Assembly (NCBI RefSeq): GCF_000747155.1
Contig: NZ_AVCK01000004.1
Span: 1-64,000 of the forward strand
DNA: 64,000 nucleotides
Source of the DNA: Arenimonas metalli CF5-1
GTDB taxonomy: Bacteria; Pseudomonadota; Gammaproteobacteria; Xanthomonadales; Xanthomonadaceae
Reading direction: 5' to 3'
Numbering within the stretch: the stretch's first letter is position 1; every line of letters begins with the position of its first letter. Below the pieces are notes generated by a model that saw only the letters and a program-made list of their open reading frames with translations, had not been told where the DNA came from and made no database searches. Positions 56,455 through 64,000 of this stretch are shown one piece after another. Made by a program: the position numbers and the translations under genes.

Positions 56455-56517
56455 GTAGGAGGGCCTTCAGGCCCGAAGCTCTTCGCCGAGAAGCTTCGGG
56501 CCTGAAGGCCCTCCTAC
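56455..56517. repeat. REPIN (third copy)
   Basis: Inverted 26-base arms of the GTAGGAGGG family, differing from the 3535 copy by a single spacer base. Located between divergent miaB and the lytic transglycosylase gene. Confidence 0.85.
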
Positions 56518-56563
56518 GGGGGCCGGGCTTGGCTTTGGGCCGGGGTTGGAGTAAACACGCGCC

Positions 56564-57484
56564 ATGACTGCGTTGCGACCGCTGGCACTGGCATGCCTGT
56601 TCCTGGCCCCCCCGGCCTGGGCGGGCACGCTGTACAAGTGCACCGGCGCCGACGGCATCCCGAACTACACCGGCAAGCGGGTCGATGGCGCCAGCTGCAA
56701 GGTGGTCTCGACCTACACCGCGGCCGATGCCCGCCCGCGCGGCCCGGCGCCCCGGCCCGCCGCGGCGTCGGCCCCCGCGACGCCGGCCGCATCCGTGGCC
56801 TCGGGAGGCGCCGGCTCGGCCGGGCAGGCCAGGGCCACCCCGGCGTCCCGGGTCGAGTTCCGCACCGCGGCCCCCGGCCAGCAGCTGGCCGCGGCTCCGG
56901 CCAAGGGCGGCGCCCGCGTCACCCGCGGCGCCATGTACAAGTACGAGCGCGACGGCGTCACCCACTACACCAACGTCCGCCCGGGCGGCGATGCCGGCGC
57001 CCGCCTGTTGTTCAGCTACGTCGAGGCCTGCTACGCCTGCGGCGCGCTGCCGGGCGTCGATTTCGGCACCGTGCGGCTCAACACCGAGGCCTACGCGGCC
57101 GAGGTGCGCGCCGCCGCCGCCGAGTTCGGGGTGGAGGAGGCCGTGGTGCGGGCCATCATCCACGCCGAGTCGGCCTTCCGCCCCAACGCCGTCTCGCATG
57201 CCGGCGCGCAGGGCCTGATGCAGCTGATCCCGGCCACGGCCAGCCGTTTCGGCGTCTCCGACGTGTTCGACCCGAACCAGAACATCCGCGGCGGCGTGCA
57301 GTACCTGGCCTGGCTGCTCAAGCGCTACGAGGGCAACCTGACCCTGGCCGCCGCCGGCTACAACGCGGGTGAAGGCGCGGTGGACCGCCACGGCGGCGTC
57401 CCGCCCTACGCCGAGACCCAGCGCTACGTCCAGCGCGTGGGCACCCTGGCCGAACGCTACCGGGGCGTCCTGGCCAGCCAGTAA
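56564..57484 (+). CDS. Lytic transglycosylase with N-terminal DUF4124-like domain
   Basis: A 306-residue exported protein. After the signal peptide (LACLFLAPPAWAG) comes YKCTGADGIPNYTGKR, a DUF4124-like segment, repeated as YKYERDGVTHYTNVRPGG; then a Pro/Ala-rich linker and a C-terminal SLT domain with catalytic Glu in IIHAESAFRPNAVSHAGAQG and the AAGYNAGEGAV motif. It cleaves peptidoglycan in the periplasm. Confidence 0.93.
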   Translation: MTALRPLALACLFLAPPAWAGTLYKCTGADGIPNYTGKRVDGASCKVVSTYTAADARPRGPAPRPAAASAPATPAASVASGGAGSAGQARATPASRVEFRTAAPGQQLAAAPAKGGARVTRGAMYKYERDGVTHYTNVRPGGDAGARLLFSYVEACYACGALPGVDFGTVRLNTEAYAAEVRAAAAEFGVEEAVVRAIIHAESAFRPNAVSHAGAQGLMQLIPATASRFGVSDVFDPNQNIRGGVQYLAWLLKRYEGNLTLAAAGYNAGEGAVDRHGGVPPYAETQRYVQRVGTLAERYRGVLASQ

Positions 57485-57501
57485 CCCCCTTGCCGGCGGC
57501 G

Positions 57502-57531
57502 TTGTCGCTGCCGCGCCCCGTCCGCTACAAT
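57502..57531 (+). promoter_or_regulatory. Candidate sigma-70 promoter of petABC
   Basis: TTGTCG, an 18-base spacer, then TACAAT (57526-57531), 74 bases before the petA ATG. Good -10 match, fair -35 match. Confidence 0.5.
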
Positions 57532-57605
57532 TGCGCGTCTTTGCGGGGGCTGGTCCGCCCCGCATCTCTGTTTTCAGCCACTTAGCAAGTTTTTCGGAGA
57601 GCCGG

Positions 57606-58211
57606 ATGGCTAACGAAGGGGTCAATTCAGGCCGTCGCCGCTTCCTGACCGCCACCACCGCCGTTGTCGGCGCGGTGGGCGTGGCAGGTGTCGCGGTGCC
57701 GTTCATCAGTTCCTGGAAGCCGAGCGCGCGCGCCCAGGTCGCCGGTGCGCCGGTCGAGGTCGACATCAGCAAGATCGACCTCGAGCCGGGCATGCGCATG
57801 ATCGTCCAGTGGCGCGGCAAGCCGGTCTGGATCTTCAAGCGCACGCCGGAACAGCTGGCGGCGCTGCCGTCCATCAACGACCGCCTGCGCGACCCGAACT
57901 CCGACAACGTCGAGCAGACGCCGGCGTTCGCCAAGAACGAAGGCCGCTCGATCAAGCCCGAGCTCGCCGTCATCGTCGGCATCTGCACCCACCTGGGCTG
58001 CTCGCCGACCTACGTGCCGGAGCTGCAGCCGCAGGCCTTCGACAGCGAGTGGCAGGGCGGCTTCTACTGCCCGTGCCACAACTCGCGCTTCGACCTCGCC
58101 GGCCGCGTCTACCAGGGCGTCCCGGCCCCGTCGAACCTCGAGGTCCCGCCTTACCACTTCGTTGACGACTCGCGCGTCATCGTTGGTATTCCGCCGGAAG
58201 GAGCCGCGTAA
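57606..58211 (+). CDS. petA: Ubiquinol-cytochrome c reductase Rieske iron-sulfur subunit
   Basis: A 201-residue Rieske protein of the bc1 complex. The N-terminus has a twin-arginine-like RRRFLTATT followed by a membrane helix. The 2Fe-2S site is in CTHLGCSP and CPCHNSRFD. The ATG at 57606 follows GGAGAG. TAATG overlap with petB. bc1 moves electrons from quinol to the cytochromes c that feed cbb3 oxidase and the nitrite reductases. Confidence 0.96.
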   Translation: MANEGVNSGRRRFLTATTAVVGAVGVAGVAVPFISSWKPSARAQVAGAPVEVDISKIDLEPGMRMIVQWRGKPVWIFKRTPEQLAALPSINDRLRDPNSDNVEQTPAFAKNEGRSIKPELAVIVGICTHLGCSPTYVPELQPQAFDSEWQGGFYCPCHNSRFDLAGRVYQGVPAPSNLEVPPYHFVDDSRVIVGIPPEGAA

Positions 58212-59458
58212 TGGCCAACGTCATCAACCGCACGGTCGAATCGGTCACGGGCTGGTTCAACGACCGCACGCCGGGCCTCATCCCGGCGTACAAGAAGCAC
58301 ATGTCGGAGTACTACGCTCCGAAGAACTTCAACCTCTGGTACTACTTCGGCTCGCTGGCCATCCTGGTGCTGGTCAACCAGATCGTCACCGGCATCTTCC
58401 TGACGATGCACTACAAGCCGTCCGCGGCCGAGGCCTTCGCCTCGGTCGAGTACATCATGCGCGACGTCGAGTGGGGCTGGCTGATCCGCTACATGCACAG
58501 CACCGGCGCCTCCATGTTCTTCGTGGTGGTGTACCTGCACATGTTCCGCGGCCTGGTGTACGGCTCGTACCAGAAGCCGCGCGAGCTGGTCTGGGTGCTG
58601 GGCGTGATGATCTTCCTGGTCCTGATGGCCGAGGCCTTCATGGGCTACGTGCTGCCCTGGGGCCAGATGTCCTACTGGGGCGCGCAGGTGATCATCAACC
58701 TGTTCGGCGCCATCCCGGTGGTCGGCAACGGCCTCACCGAGTGGATCCGCGGTGACTACCTGGTCGCCGACGCCACCCTCAACCGCTTCTTCGCCCTGCA
58801 CGTGATCGCGCTGCCGCTGGTGCTGCTGCTGCTGGTCGTGCTGCACCTGGGCGCGCTGCACGAAGTGGGCTCGAACAACCCGGAAGGCGTGGACATCAAG
58901 AAGGTCAAGGACAAGGCCACCGGCATCCCGAAGGACGGCATCCCCTTCCACCCTTACTACACGGTGAAGGACCTGTTCGGCGCCGGCTTCTTCCTGATCC
59001 TGTTCGCCTTCATCGTCTTCTTCGCGCCGACCATGGGCGGCTGGTTCCTCGAGTGGGACAACTTCATCGAGGCCGACCCGCTGGTGACCCCGGCGCACAT
59101 CAAGCCGGTGTGGTACTTCACGCCCTTCTACGCGATGCTGCGCGCGATCCCCGACAAGCTGTTCGGCGTGATCGTGATGGGCGGCGCCACGATGATCCTG
59201 TTCGCGCTGCCGTGGCTCGACCGCTGCAAGGTCAAGTCGATCCGCTACCGCCCGATGCTGCACAAGATCCTGATCACCATCTTCGTGGTGGCCTTCGTGG
59301 TCCTGGGCTGGCTGGGCGCGCAGACCGGCTCCGACACCCAGAAGCTGGTGGCCCAGATCCTGACCGCCTACTACTTCGCCTTCTTCCTCCTGATGCCGAT
59401 CTGGTCCGCGATGGGCCAGACCAAGGCCGTTCCCGAGCGGGTGCCCGAGCATGACTAA
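58211..59458 (+). CDS. petB: Cytochrome b of the bc1 complex
   Basis: A 415-residue membrane protein with the four heme-ligand histidines in MHSTGASMFF, YLHMFRG, LHVIALP and VLHLGALHEVG, and the Qo-site PEWY-like region replaced by TPAHIKPVWYFTPFYAML. Long single cytochrome b as in other proteobacteria. Overlaps petA and petC. Confidence 0.96.
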   Translation: MANVINRTVESVTGWFNDRTPGLIPAYKKHMSEYYAPKNFNLWYYFGSLAILVLVNQIVTGIFLTMHYKPSAAEAFASVEYIMRDVEWGWLIRYMHSTGASMFFVVVYLHMFRGLVYGSYQKPRELVWVLGVMIFLVLMAEAFMGYVLPWGQMSYWGAQVIINLFGAIPVVGNGLTEWIRGDYLVADATLNRFFALHVIALPLVLLLLVVLHLGALHEVGSNNPEGVDIKKVKDKATGIPKDGIPFHPYYTVKDLFGAGFFLILFAFIVFFAPTMGGWFLEWDNFIEADPLVTPAHIKPVWYFTPFYAMLRAIPDKLFGVIVMGGATMILFALPWLDRCKVKSIRYRPMLHKILITIFVVAFVVLGWLGAQTGSDTQKLVAQILTAYYFAFFLLMPIWSAMGQTKAVPERVPEHD

Positions 59459-60185
59459 GCTGCGTCTCTTCGCCCTCCTGCTGGCCTTCGCGCCCGCGCT
59501 TGGCCTGGCGGCCAGCGCCGGCCCGCTGGAATCCTCGGGCACCGACCTCAGCGACCGCGCCTCCCTGCAGCGCGGCGCCGGCCTCTACATGAACTACTGC
59601 GCCGGCTGCCACGCCCTGTCCCTGCACCGCTACTCGCGGATCGCGGACGACCTGGGCCTGAGCCCGGAGCTGGTGGAACAGAACCTGATGCCGGCCAGCG
59701 CCAAGATCGGCGAGAACATCAACACCGGCATCAGCGCCGGCGACGGCAACGCCTGGTTCGGCAAGGCGCCGCCCGACCTGAGCCTGATTTCCCGCGCGAA
59801 GCTTGGCGGCCCGGACTACGTGTATTCGTACATGAAGGGCTTCTACATCGACGAATCCCGCCCGCTGGGCTGGAACAACACCGTGTTCCCGGGCGCCTCG
59901 ATGCCGCACGTGCTCTGGGAAATGCAGGGCATCCAGCGCCCGGTCTACGAGCAGGGTGCCGACGGCCAGCCGCACGTCGCCCGCCTCGAGCTGGTGCAGC
60001 CGGGCCGCCTCGACGCCAAGGCCTACGACCAGGTGGCGCGCGACATCAGCGCCTTCCTGCAGTACGTGGCCGAGCCGGCCGCGCTCAAGCGCGAGTCGGT
60101 GGGTGTGTGGGTGGTGCTGTTCCTGGCCTTCTTCACCTTCATCGCCTATCTGCTGAAGGTCGAGTACTGGCGCGACGTGCACTGA
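59451..60185 (+). CDS. petC: Cytochrome c1 of the bc1 complex
   Basis: A 244-residue membrane-anchored cytochrome with signal peptide, heme site CAGCHALSLHRYSRIA, axial-Met region (GASMPHVLWEMQG) and a C-terminal anchor helix (VVLFLAFFTFIAYLLKVEYW). Its ATG overlaps petB by 8 bases. A terminator follows at 60209-60233. Confidence 0.95.
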   Translation: MTKLRLFALLLAFAPALGLAASAGPLESSGTDLSDRASLQRGAGLYMNYCAGCHALSLHRYSRIADDLGLSPELVEQNLMPASAKIGENINTGISAGDGNAWFGKAPPDLSLISRAKLGGPDYVYSYMKGFYIDESRPLGWNNTVFPGASMPHVLWEMQGIQRPVYEQGADGQPHVARLELVQPGRLDAKAYDQVARDISAFLQYVAEPAALKRESVGVWVVLFLAFFTFIAYLLKVEYWRDVH

Positions 60186-60208
60186 CCATCACCGGTCACG
60201 CCGTCCCG

Positions 60209-60233
60209 AAAGGCCGCCTCCGGGCGGCCTTTT
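60209..60233 (+). terminator. Rho-independent terminator of petABC
   Basis: 10-bp stem (AAAGGCCGCC with GGCGGCCTTT), 4-base loop and a T tract, 24 bases after the petC stop. Confidence 0.88.
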
Positions 60234-60395
60234 GCTGTCCGAGGCCCGGGAAATGGCGGGATTTGGCCCTCCGGCCCCGGGCCGGCGGGCGTCCGGTACG
60301 TGACAGTCTTGCGGCGGGCGGCCCGTTTCGGGCAGGGTTAGGGCTTCCGATGACCGTTGGCAGAGGGGCCGGCGGCACCGCGAGAGGGGAACCCG

Positions 60396-61031
60396 ATGGC
60401 TGCCAGTCCGCGCATCCGCAACGCCCTGACGCTGTTTTCAGCCCGTGACTGCGTGGTTTGCCACCGCGTCCGGCTGGTATTGGCGGCCAAGGGCGTCACC
60501 TACGAACTGGTGCCGGTCGACCCGGGCAGCCCGCCCGAGGACCTGGTGGACCTCAATCCCTACCATTCCGTCCCGACCCTGGTGGACCGCGACCTGGTGC
60601 TCTACGCCGCCTCGGTGGTCTCGGAATACCTGGACGAGCGCTACCCGCACCCGCCGCTGATGCCGGTGGACCCGCTGTCGCGCGCCCGCCTGCGCCTGGC
60701 CATGCTGCGACTGGAGCACGACTGGGTGCCGCACGTGCAGGCCATCCAGAACGGCAACAAGGCCCAGGCCGACGCCGGCCGCAAGCGCCTGAAGGAGCTG
60801 CTGATCGCCGCGCTGCCGCTGTTCAAGGCCTCCAAGTTCTTCCTCAACCCCGAGATGAGCCTGGCCGACTGCGCCATCGCGCCGATCATCTGGCGCCTGC
60901 CGGCGCTGGGCATCGTGCTGCCCAAGGAAGCCAAGCTGATCGAGGACTACGGCATGCGGATCTTCCGCAACCCGGCCTACCTGCGCAGCCTGACGCCCGA
61001 GGAAAAATCCCTGCGCGAGCTGCCTCAATGA
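60396..61031 (+). CDS. sspA: Stringent starvation protein A SspA
   Basis: A 211-residue GST-like RNA polymerase-associated protein. The N-terminal thioredoxin-like region has SARDCVVCHRVRLVLAAKG, then a helical domain ending PEEKSLRELPQ. Start ATG 60396 follows AGAGGGGAAC. The adjacent sspB overlaps its stop. Confidence 0.93.
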   Translation: MAASPRIRNALTLFSARDCVVCHRVRLVLAAKGVTYELVPVDPGSPPEDLVDLNPYHSVPTLVDRDLVLYAASVVSEYLDERYPHPPLMPVDPLSRARLRLAMLRLEHDWVPHVQAIQNGNKAQADAGRKRLKELLIAALPLFKASKFFLNPEMSLADCAIAPIIWRLPALGIVLPKEAKLIEDYGMRIFRNPAYLRSLTPEEKSLRELPQ

Positions 61032-61450
61032 CCGAGGGCGCCAAGCCGATGGGTTCCAACCGCCCCTACCTTTTGCGGGCGTTGAACGAGTGGATCTGCG
61101 ACAACGGCATGACGCCCTACCTGCTGGTGGATGCGGCGCGCGAGGGCGTGCAGGTGCCGGCCTCGGTGGTCAAGGACGGGCGCGTGGTGCTCAACATCGC
61201 GCCGCGCGCGGTGGCGCACCTGGTGATCGACAACCGCGAGGTCCGCTTCATGGCGCGCTTCGGTGGCGTCAGCCAGGCGGTGCTGGTGCCGGTGGGCGCG
61301 GTGCTGGCGATCTACGCCCAGGAAACGGGGCAGGGGATGATGCTGCCCGAGGACGGCGCGATGCTGCCCGACGATTCCCCGGAGCCGCCGCCGGGTCCCG
61401 ACGCGGGCGGCGAGGGGCCGCGCCGCAGCCACCTGCGCGTGGTCAAGTAA
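61028..61450 (+). CDS. sspB: ClpXP specificity-enhancing factor SspB
   Basis: A 140-residue adaptor that delivers ssrA-tagged proteins to ClpXP. Folded part runs from NRPYLLRALNEWICDNG to LAIYAQETGQGM; the flexible tail ends in RSHLRVVK, the short ClpX-binding peptide. ATG overlaps the sspA stop by 4 bases. Confidence 0.94.
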   Translation: MTEGAKPMGSNRPYLLRALNEWICDNGMTPYLLVDAAREGVQVPASVVKDGRVVLNIAPRAVAHLVIDNREVRFMARFGGVSQAVLVPVGAVLAIYAQETGQGMMLPEDGAMLPDDSPEPPPGPDAGGEGPRRSHLRVVK

Positions 61451-61457
61451 GGCGGGT

Positions 61458-61778
61458 TCAGTGCAGGGCGTCCTGCGGCGGCATCGGGCCCATCAGGGAG
61501 CGCAGTCGCCGGCCGTGCAGCACGATGCGGCCGGCGTGGCGGTCGTCGCCATTGATCGAGTACTCGAACCCGTACTGGCGCTCCATCCCGATCCAGCCAT
61601 CGCCGCCCCGGCGGGGTCGCATGGACAGCAGGTGCACGCTCTGGTCGAGCCAGACCACGCCCGCCCGCTGGCAGGCGTGGCGGCCGTACTGGGTGGCGGT
61701 TTCAGCGGCCGCGCGCCCGGCGAACCAGAACGCAAGCGCCGCTATCGCGAGAAGCATCATTATCAGTGTGCCGAGCAT
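61458..61778 (-). CDS. DUF3301 membrane protein
   Basis: A 106-residue protein with one N-terminal helix (MLGTLIMMLLAIAALAFWF) and RAAAETATQYGRHACQRAGV, the DUF3301 pattern. Function unknown. Convergent with sspB and divergent from the FHA gene. Confidence 0.85.
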   Translation of the reverse strand: MLGTLIMMLLAIAALAFWFAGRAAAETATQYGRHACQRAGVVWLDQSVHLLSMRPRRGGDGWIGMERQYGFEYSINGDDRHAGRIVLHGRRLRSLMGPMPPQDALH

Positions 61779-61904
61779 GTCGGCAGTGTGGGGACGGTCA
61801 CGCTTGGCCGCAAGCGCACCCCCTGCCTTGTTTGGCCGGGCATGGCTAAGATAGGCGCGGACGCCGCCCCCCCCGGGCCATCGCCGATTCGCAGGAGAGC
61901 GAAG

Positions 61905-62702
61905 ATGAAGCTGGTGTTTCCCAATGGCGAACATGGCCAGGTGCTGCTCAGCGCCGGCGTGAACAAGATCGGTTCGGCGCCCGAGGGCGCCGTGGTGCTG
62001 GCCGAGGAAGGCATCCACCCGCTGCACTGCGAGATCCACGTCACCGGCACCGGCGCGAACCTGCAGGTACCGCAGGGCGGTGGCCCCGTGTCGGTGAACG
62101 GCAAGCCGGTCGCCGACATCATGGCGCTGCGCGGCGGCGACCAGATCGGCATCGCCGGCATCGTCGCCAGGTTCGCCATTGTCGAGCCGGCGCGCAGCGC
62201 GCCCGCGCCGGGCGTCGTGCCGGGTTCCGACGAAGACAGCGGCGCCACCCGCGTGCGTGCGGCCGTGCCCAAGTACGTGCTGCGCGGCGTGTCCGGCGCG
62301 GTGTTCGGCAAGGTGTTCCCGGTCTCCGGGCCGGTGGTCATCGGGCGCGCGCCCGAGGCCGACATCTCGGTGCCTGCCGACGAGATCTCGCGCCGGCATG
62401 CCCTGGTCAAGCCCGCGGGCGACGGCCTGTCGGTCGAGGACCTCGGATCTTCCAACGGTACCTACATCAACAACCGCCGCGTGCAGCAGGGTTTCCTGAG
62501 CCCCGGCGACGAACTGCGCCTGGATGCGGTGCGCTTCATCGTGGTCGCGCCCGGCATGGAAATGGCCCAGCAGACCAGCCGCATGCACCAGACCGAAGCG
62601 GTGCCGCCGCCGCAGGCCGCGGCGGTCAGCAAGTGGGTGCCGATCATGCTCACCGCCGCGGCGGCGCTGGTGATCGTGGCGCTGGTGCTCGGCCGCGGCT
62701 GA
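61905..62702 (+). CDS. FHA-domain membrane protein
   Basis: A 265-residue protein with two forkhead-associated domains. The first (residues about 1-95) is degenerate; the second has the full phosphothreonine-binding pattern VIGRAPEADI, SRRHALVK and SSNGTYIN. A C-terminal hydrophobic anchor (VPIMLTAAAALVIVALVLG) suggests tail anchoring. AGGAG 10 bases before the ATG. No kinase or phosphatase gene is adjacent. Confidence 0.9.
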   Translation: MKLVFPNGEHGQVLLSAGVNKIGSAPEGAVVLAEEGIHPLHCEIHVTGTGANLQVPQGGGPVSVNGKPVADIMALRGGDQIGIAGIVARFAIVEPARSAPAPGVVPGSDEDSGATRVRAAVPKYVLRGVSGAVFGKVFPVSGPVVIGRAPEADISVPADEISRRHALVKPAGDGLSVEDLGSSNGTYINNRRVQQGFLSPGDELRLDAVRFIVVAPGMEMAQQTSRMHQTEAVPPPQAAAVSKWVPIMLTAAAALVIVALVLGRG

Positions 62703-62717
62703 GCCGCGGCGCCGGCC

Positions 62718-63572
62718 TCAGGCCGGCGGATCGCCCAGGCGCAGGGACAGATCCAGCGCCTGCACGTGCTTGGTCAGCGCGCCCACCGAGACGAAGTCCA
62801 CGCCGGTGGCGGCGATCGCCCGCAGGCGCTCGCCGGTGACGCCGCCCGACACTTCCAGCGGCGTTCGGCCGGCGGCGCGGGCCACCGCCTCGCGCAGGTC
62901 GGCTTCGCTGAACTCATCGACCAGGATGCGGTCGCAGCCGGTGGCCAGGGCCTGGTCGAGTTCGTCCAGGGTTTCCACTTCGATGATCAGCGGCAGCGCC
63001 GGGTGCCTTGCGCGCGCGGCGGCGGCCGCGGCCGCGATCGAGCCGGCGGCGTGGATGTGATTTTCCTTCAGCATCACCGCGTCGAACAGGCCGATGCGGT
63101 GGTTCATGCCGCCGCCGGCGCGCACCGCGTACTTCTGCGCCAGGCGCAGGCCGGGCAGGGTCTTGCGGGTGTCGAGGATGCGGGTGCGGGTGCCGGCCAC
63201 CTCGGCCACGTAGCGCGCGGTGGTGGTGGCGGTGGCGCTGAGCGTCTGCAGGAAATTCAGGGCGGGGCGCTCGGCGCTGACCAGGGCGCGGGTGCGCGCG
63301 TGGATGACCACGACGACGGTGCCGGCGCTGACCGGCTCGCCCTCGGCGACGCGCCAGTCGAGCAGCGCGGCCGGGTCGAGCGCGCGGAAGCAGGCGTCGA
63401 ACCAGGGCCGGCCGGCGACCACGCCGGCCTCTTTCGCGATCACGTAGGCGCGGCCCGGTACGTCCGGGAGCAGGTCGGCGGTGGCATCGCCCGGGCCGAT
63501 GTCCTCTGCCAGGGCGCGGGCCACGTCGGCGGCGACGGCGTCGGCCGGCGGCGGCGTCAGGGCGGCGGCCAT
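62718..63572 (-). CDS. nadC: Nicotinate-nucleotide pyrophosphorylase (carboxylating) NadC
   Basis: A 284-residue enzyme converting quinolinate to nicotinate mononucleotide. Motifs are ILDTRKTLPGLRLAQKYAV, GGGMNHRIGLFDAVMLKENH and EVSGGV. It completes the pathway of NadA and NadB (28856-31326) but is far from them, and its upstream region shows no FNR-like box. Its ATG overlaps the stop of the Trm112-like gene. Confidence 0.95.
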   Translation of the reverse strand: MAAALTPPPADAVAADVARALAEDIGPGDATADLLPDVPGRAYVIAKEAGVVAGRPWFDACFRALDPAALLDWRVAEGEPVSAGTVVVVIHARTRALVSAERPALNFLQTLSATATTTARYVAEVAGTRTRILDTRKTLPGLRLAQKYAVRAGGGMNHRIGLFDAVMLKENHIHAAGSIAAAAAAARARHPALPLIIEVETLDELDQALATGCDRILVDEFSEADLREAVARAAGRTPLEVSGGVTGERLRAIAATGVDFVSVGALTKHVQALDLSLRLGDPPA

Positions 63573-63838
63573 CAGCGCGGGAAGTCGGCGACCTGGGCGG
63601 TGGCCAGGGCTTCGTCGGCCAGCAGCACCGGGATGCCGTCCTCGACCCGGTAGACCTGCTTGCGGTCGCGGGTGACCAGGCCCTCGGCCAGCGGTTCGGA
63701 CTGCGGGCTGCCGTCGGCGCGGGTGATGCCGCCGGCGGCGATGGCGGCGTTGAGCGCGGCCAGCTCGGCGCTGCCCAGCAGGGCCAGCGGCTGCTTGCTG
63801 GTCGGGCAGCAGAGGATGTCGAGGAGCTTGCGGTCCAT
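63572..63838 (-). CDS. Trm112 family protein (YcaR-like)
   Basis: An 88-residue protein beginning MDRKLLDILCCPTSKQPL and ending with GIPVLLADEA, the Trm112/YcaR pattern. Only the N-terminal CC pair is present, as in many bacterial members. It may assist a methyltransferase or sugar-nucleotide enzyme; unknown here. Confidence 0.88.
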   Translation of the reverse strand: MDRKLLDILCCPTSKQPLALLGSAELAALNAAIAAGGITRADGSPQSEPLAEGLVTRDRKQVYRVEDGIPVLLADEALATAQVADFPR

Positions 63839-63899
63839 GGGGCGGCTGTGTCCGGCGGAGGCTTGGGTCTAGAATAGCGTTTTGCCGAAGCGGCCTGCC

Positions 63900-64000
63900 A
63901 TGAACCAAGCCAACGTTGCCCCGCGCGTCGGGGTCGTCATGGGTTCCCGGTCCGACTGGGACACGATGCAGCACGCGGTCGCGCGGCTCGAGCAGCTGGG
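63900..64000 (+). CDS. purE: N5-carboxyaminoimidazole ribonucleotide mutase PurE (partial)
   Basis: The window ends 34 codons into this gene. The N-terminus has VGVVMGSRSDWDTMQHA, the PurE signature MGSxSDW for the purine pathway. A TAGAAT (63870-63875) 24 bases upstream is a possible -10 element. The rest lies outside the window. Confidence 0.9.
   Translation, partial: MNQANVAPRVGVVMGSRSDWDTMQHAVARLEQL

Overview
The window is high-G+C gammaproteobacterial DNA. Gene content and order (rfbBACD; petABC-sspA-sspB; miaB-phoH-ybeY; nadC-Trm112-purE) and the GTAGGAGGG-type REP palindromes point to the Lysobacteraceae/Xanthomonadaceae (Lysobacter/Luteimonas-like). This is an inference from the sequence; no rRNA, tRNA, CRISPR array or prophage was seen.

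Layout. 1-71: tail of ssb. 134-3522: dTDP-L-rhamnose operon rfbBACD. 3612-8138: POT peptide transporter, S9 peptidase and an FNR-type regulator. 8412-17257: complete minus-strand cbb3 oxidase operon ccoNOQP-orf-GHIS-safE. 17361-24026: nirK-SUMF1-SCO, an outer-membrane porin, and nirS. 24230-37222: a heme-type TonB receptor; an operon DUF2249-membrane protein-(chorismate mutase/UbiT)-nadA-nadB; fabAB; ubiUV; a His-rich secreted protein; and ubiD. 37219-41819: two PLP enzymes, SirB2 and NnrS. 42840-45119: quinol-dependent NO reductase. 45699-47874: hemN and a second FNR-type regulator. 48009-64000: housekeeping genes (corA, DUF4105, corC, DUF393, GbsR, ybeY, phoH, miaB, lytic transglycosylase, petABC, sspAB, FHA protein, nadC, Trm112) and the start of purE.

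How the genes work together. About 40 kb forms a low-oxygen respiration island. The high-affinity cbb3 oxidase handles traces of O2. NirK and NirS both reduce nitrite to NO, and qNOR reduces NO to N2O. No nosZ, narG or heme d1 biosynthesis genes are present. Twelve 14-bp FNR/DNR-like palindromes (YTGAY-N4-RTCAR) precede ccoN, nirK, nirS, the TonB receptor, the DUF2249 operon, ubiT, fabA, ubiU, nnrS, norB and hemN, plus one weak site before the porin. The regulon also includes oxygen-independent anabolism: ubiquinone (UbiT, U, V, D), heme (HemN), quinolinate/NAD (NadA, NadB) and unsaturated fatty acids (FabA, FabB).

Most unusual: nirK and nirS lie side by side and carry a closely similar cytochrome c module; chorismate mutase is fused in frame to UbiT with an FNR-like box at the junction; two unrelated pairs of inverted hairpins bracket norB, with stems that differ between copies but keep their pairing; and inverted arrays of CGGAT recur every 10 nt in three intergenic regions.
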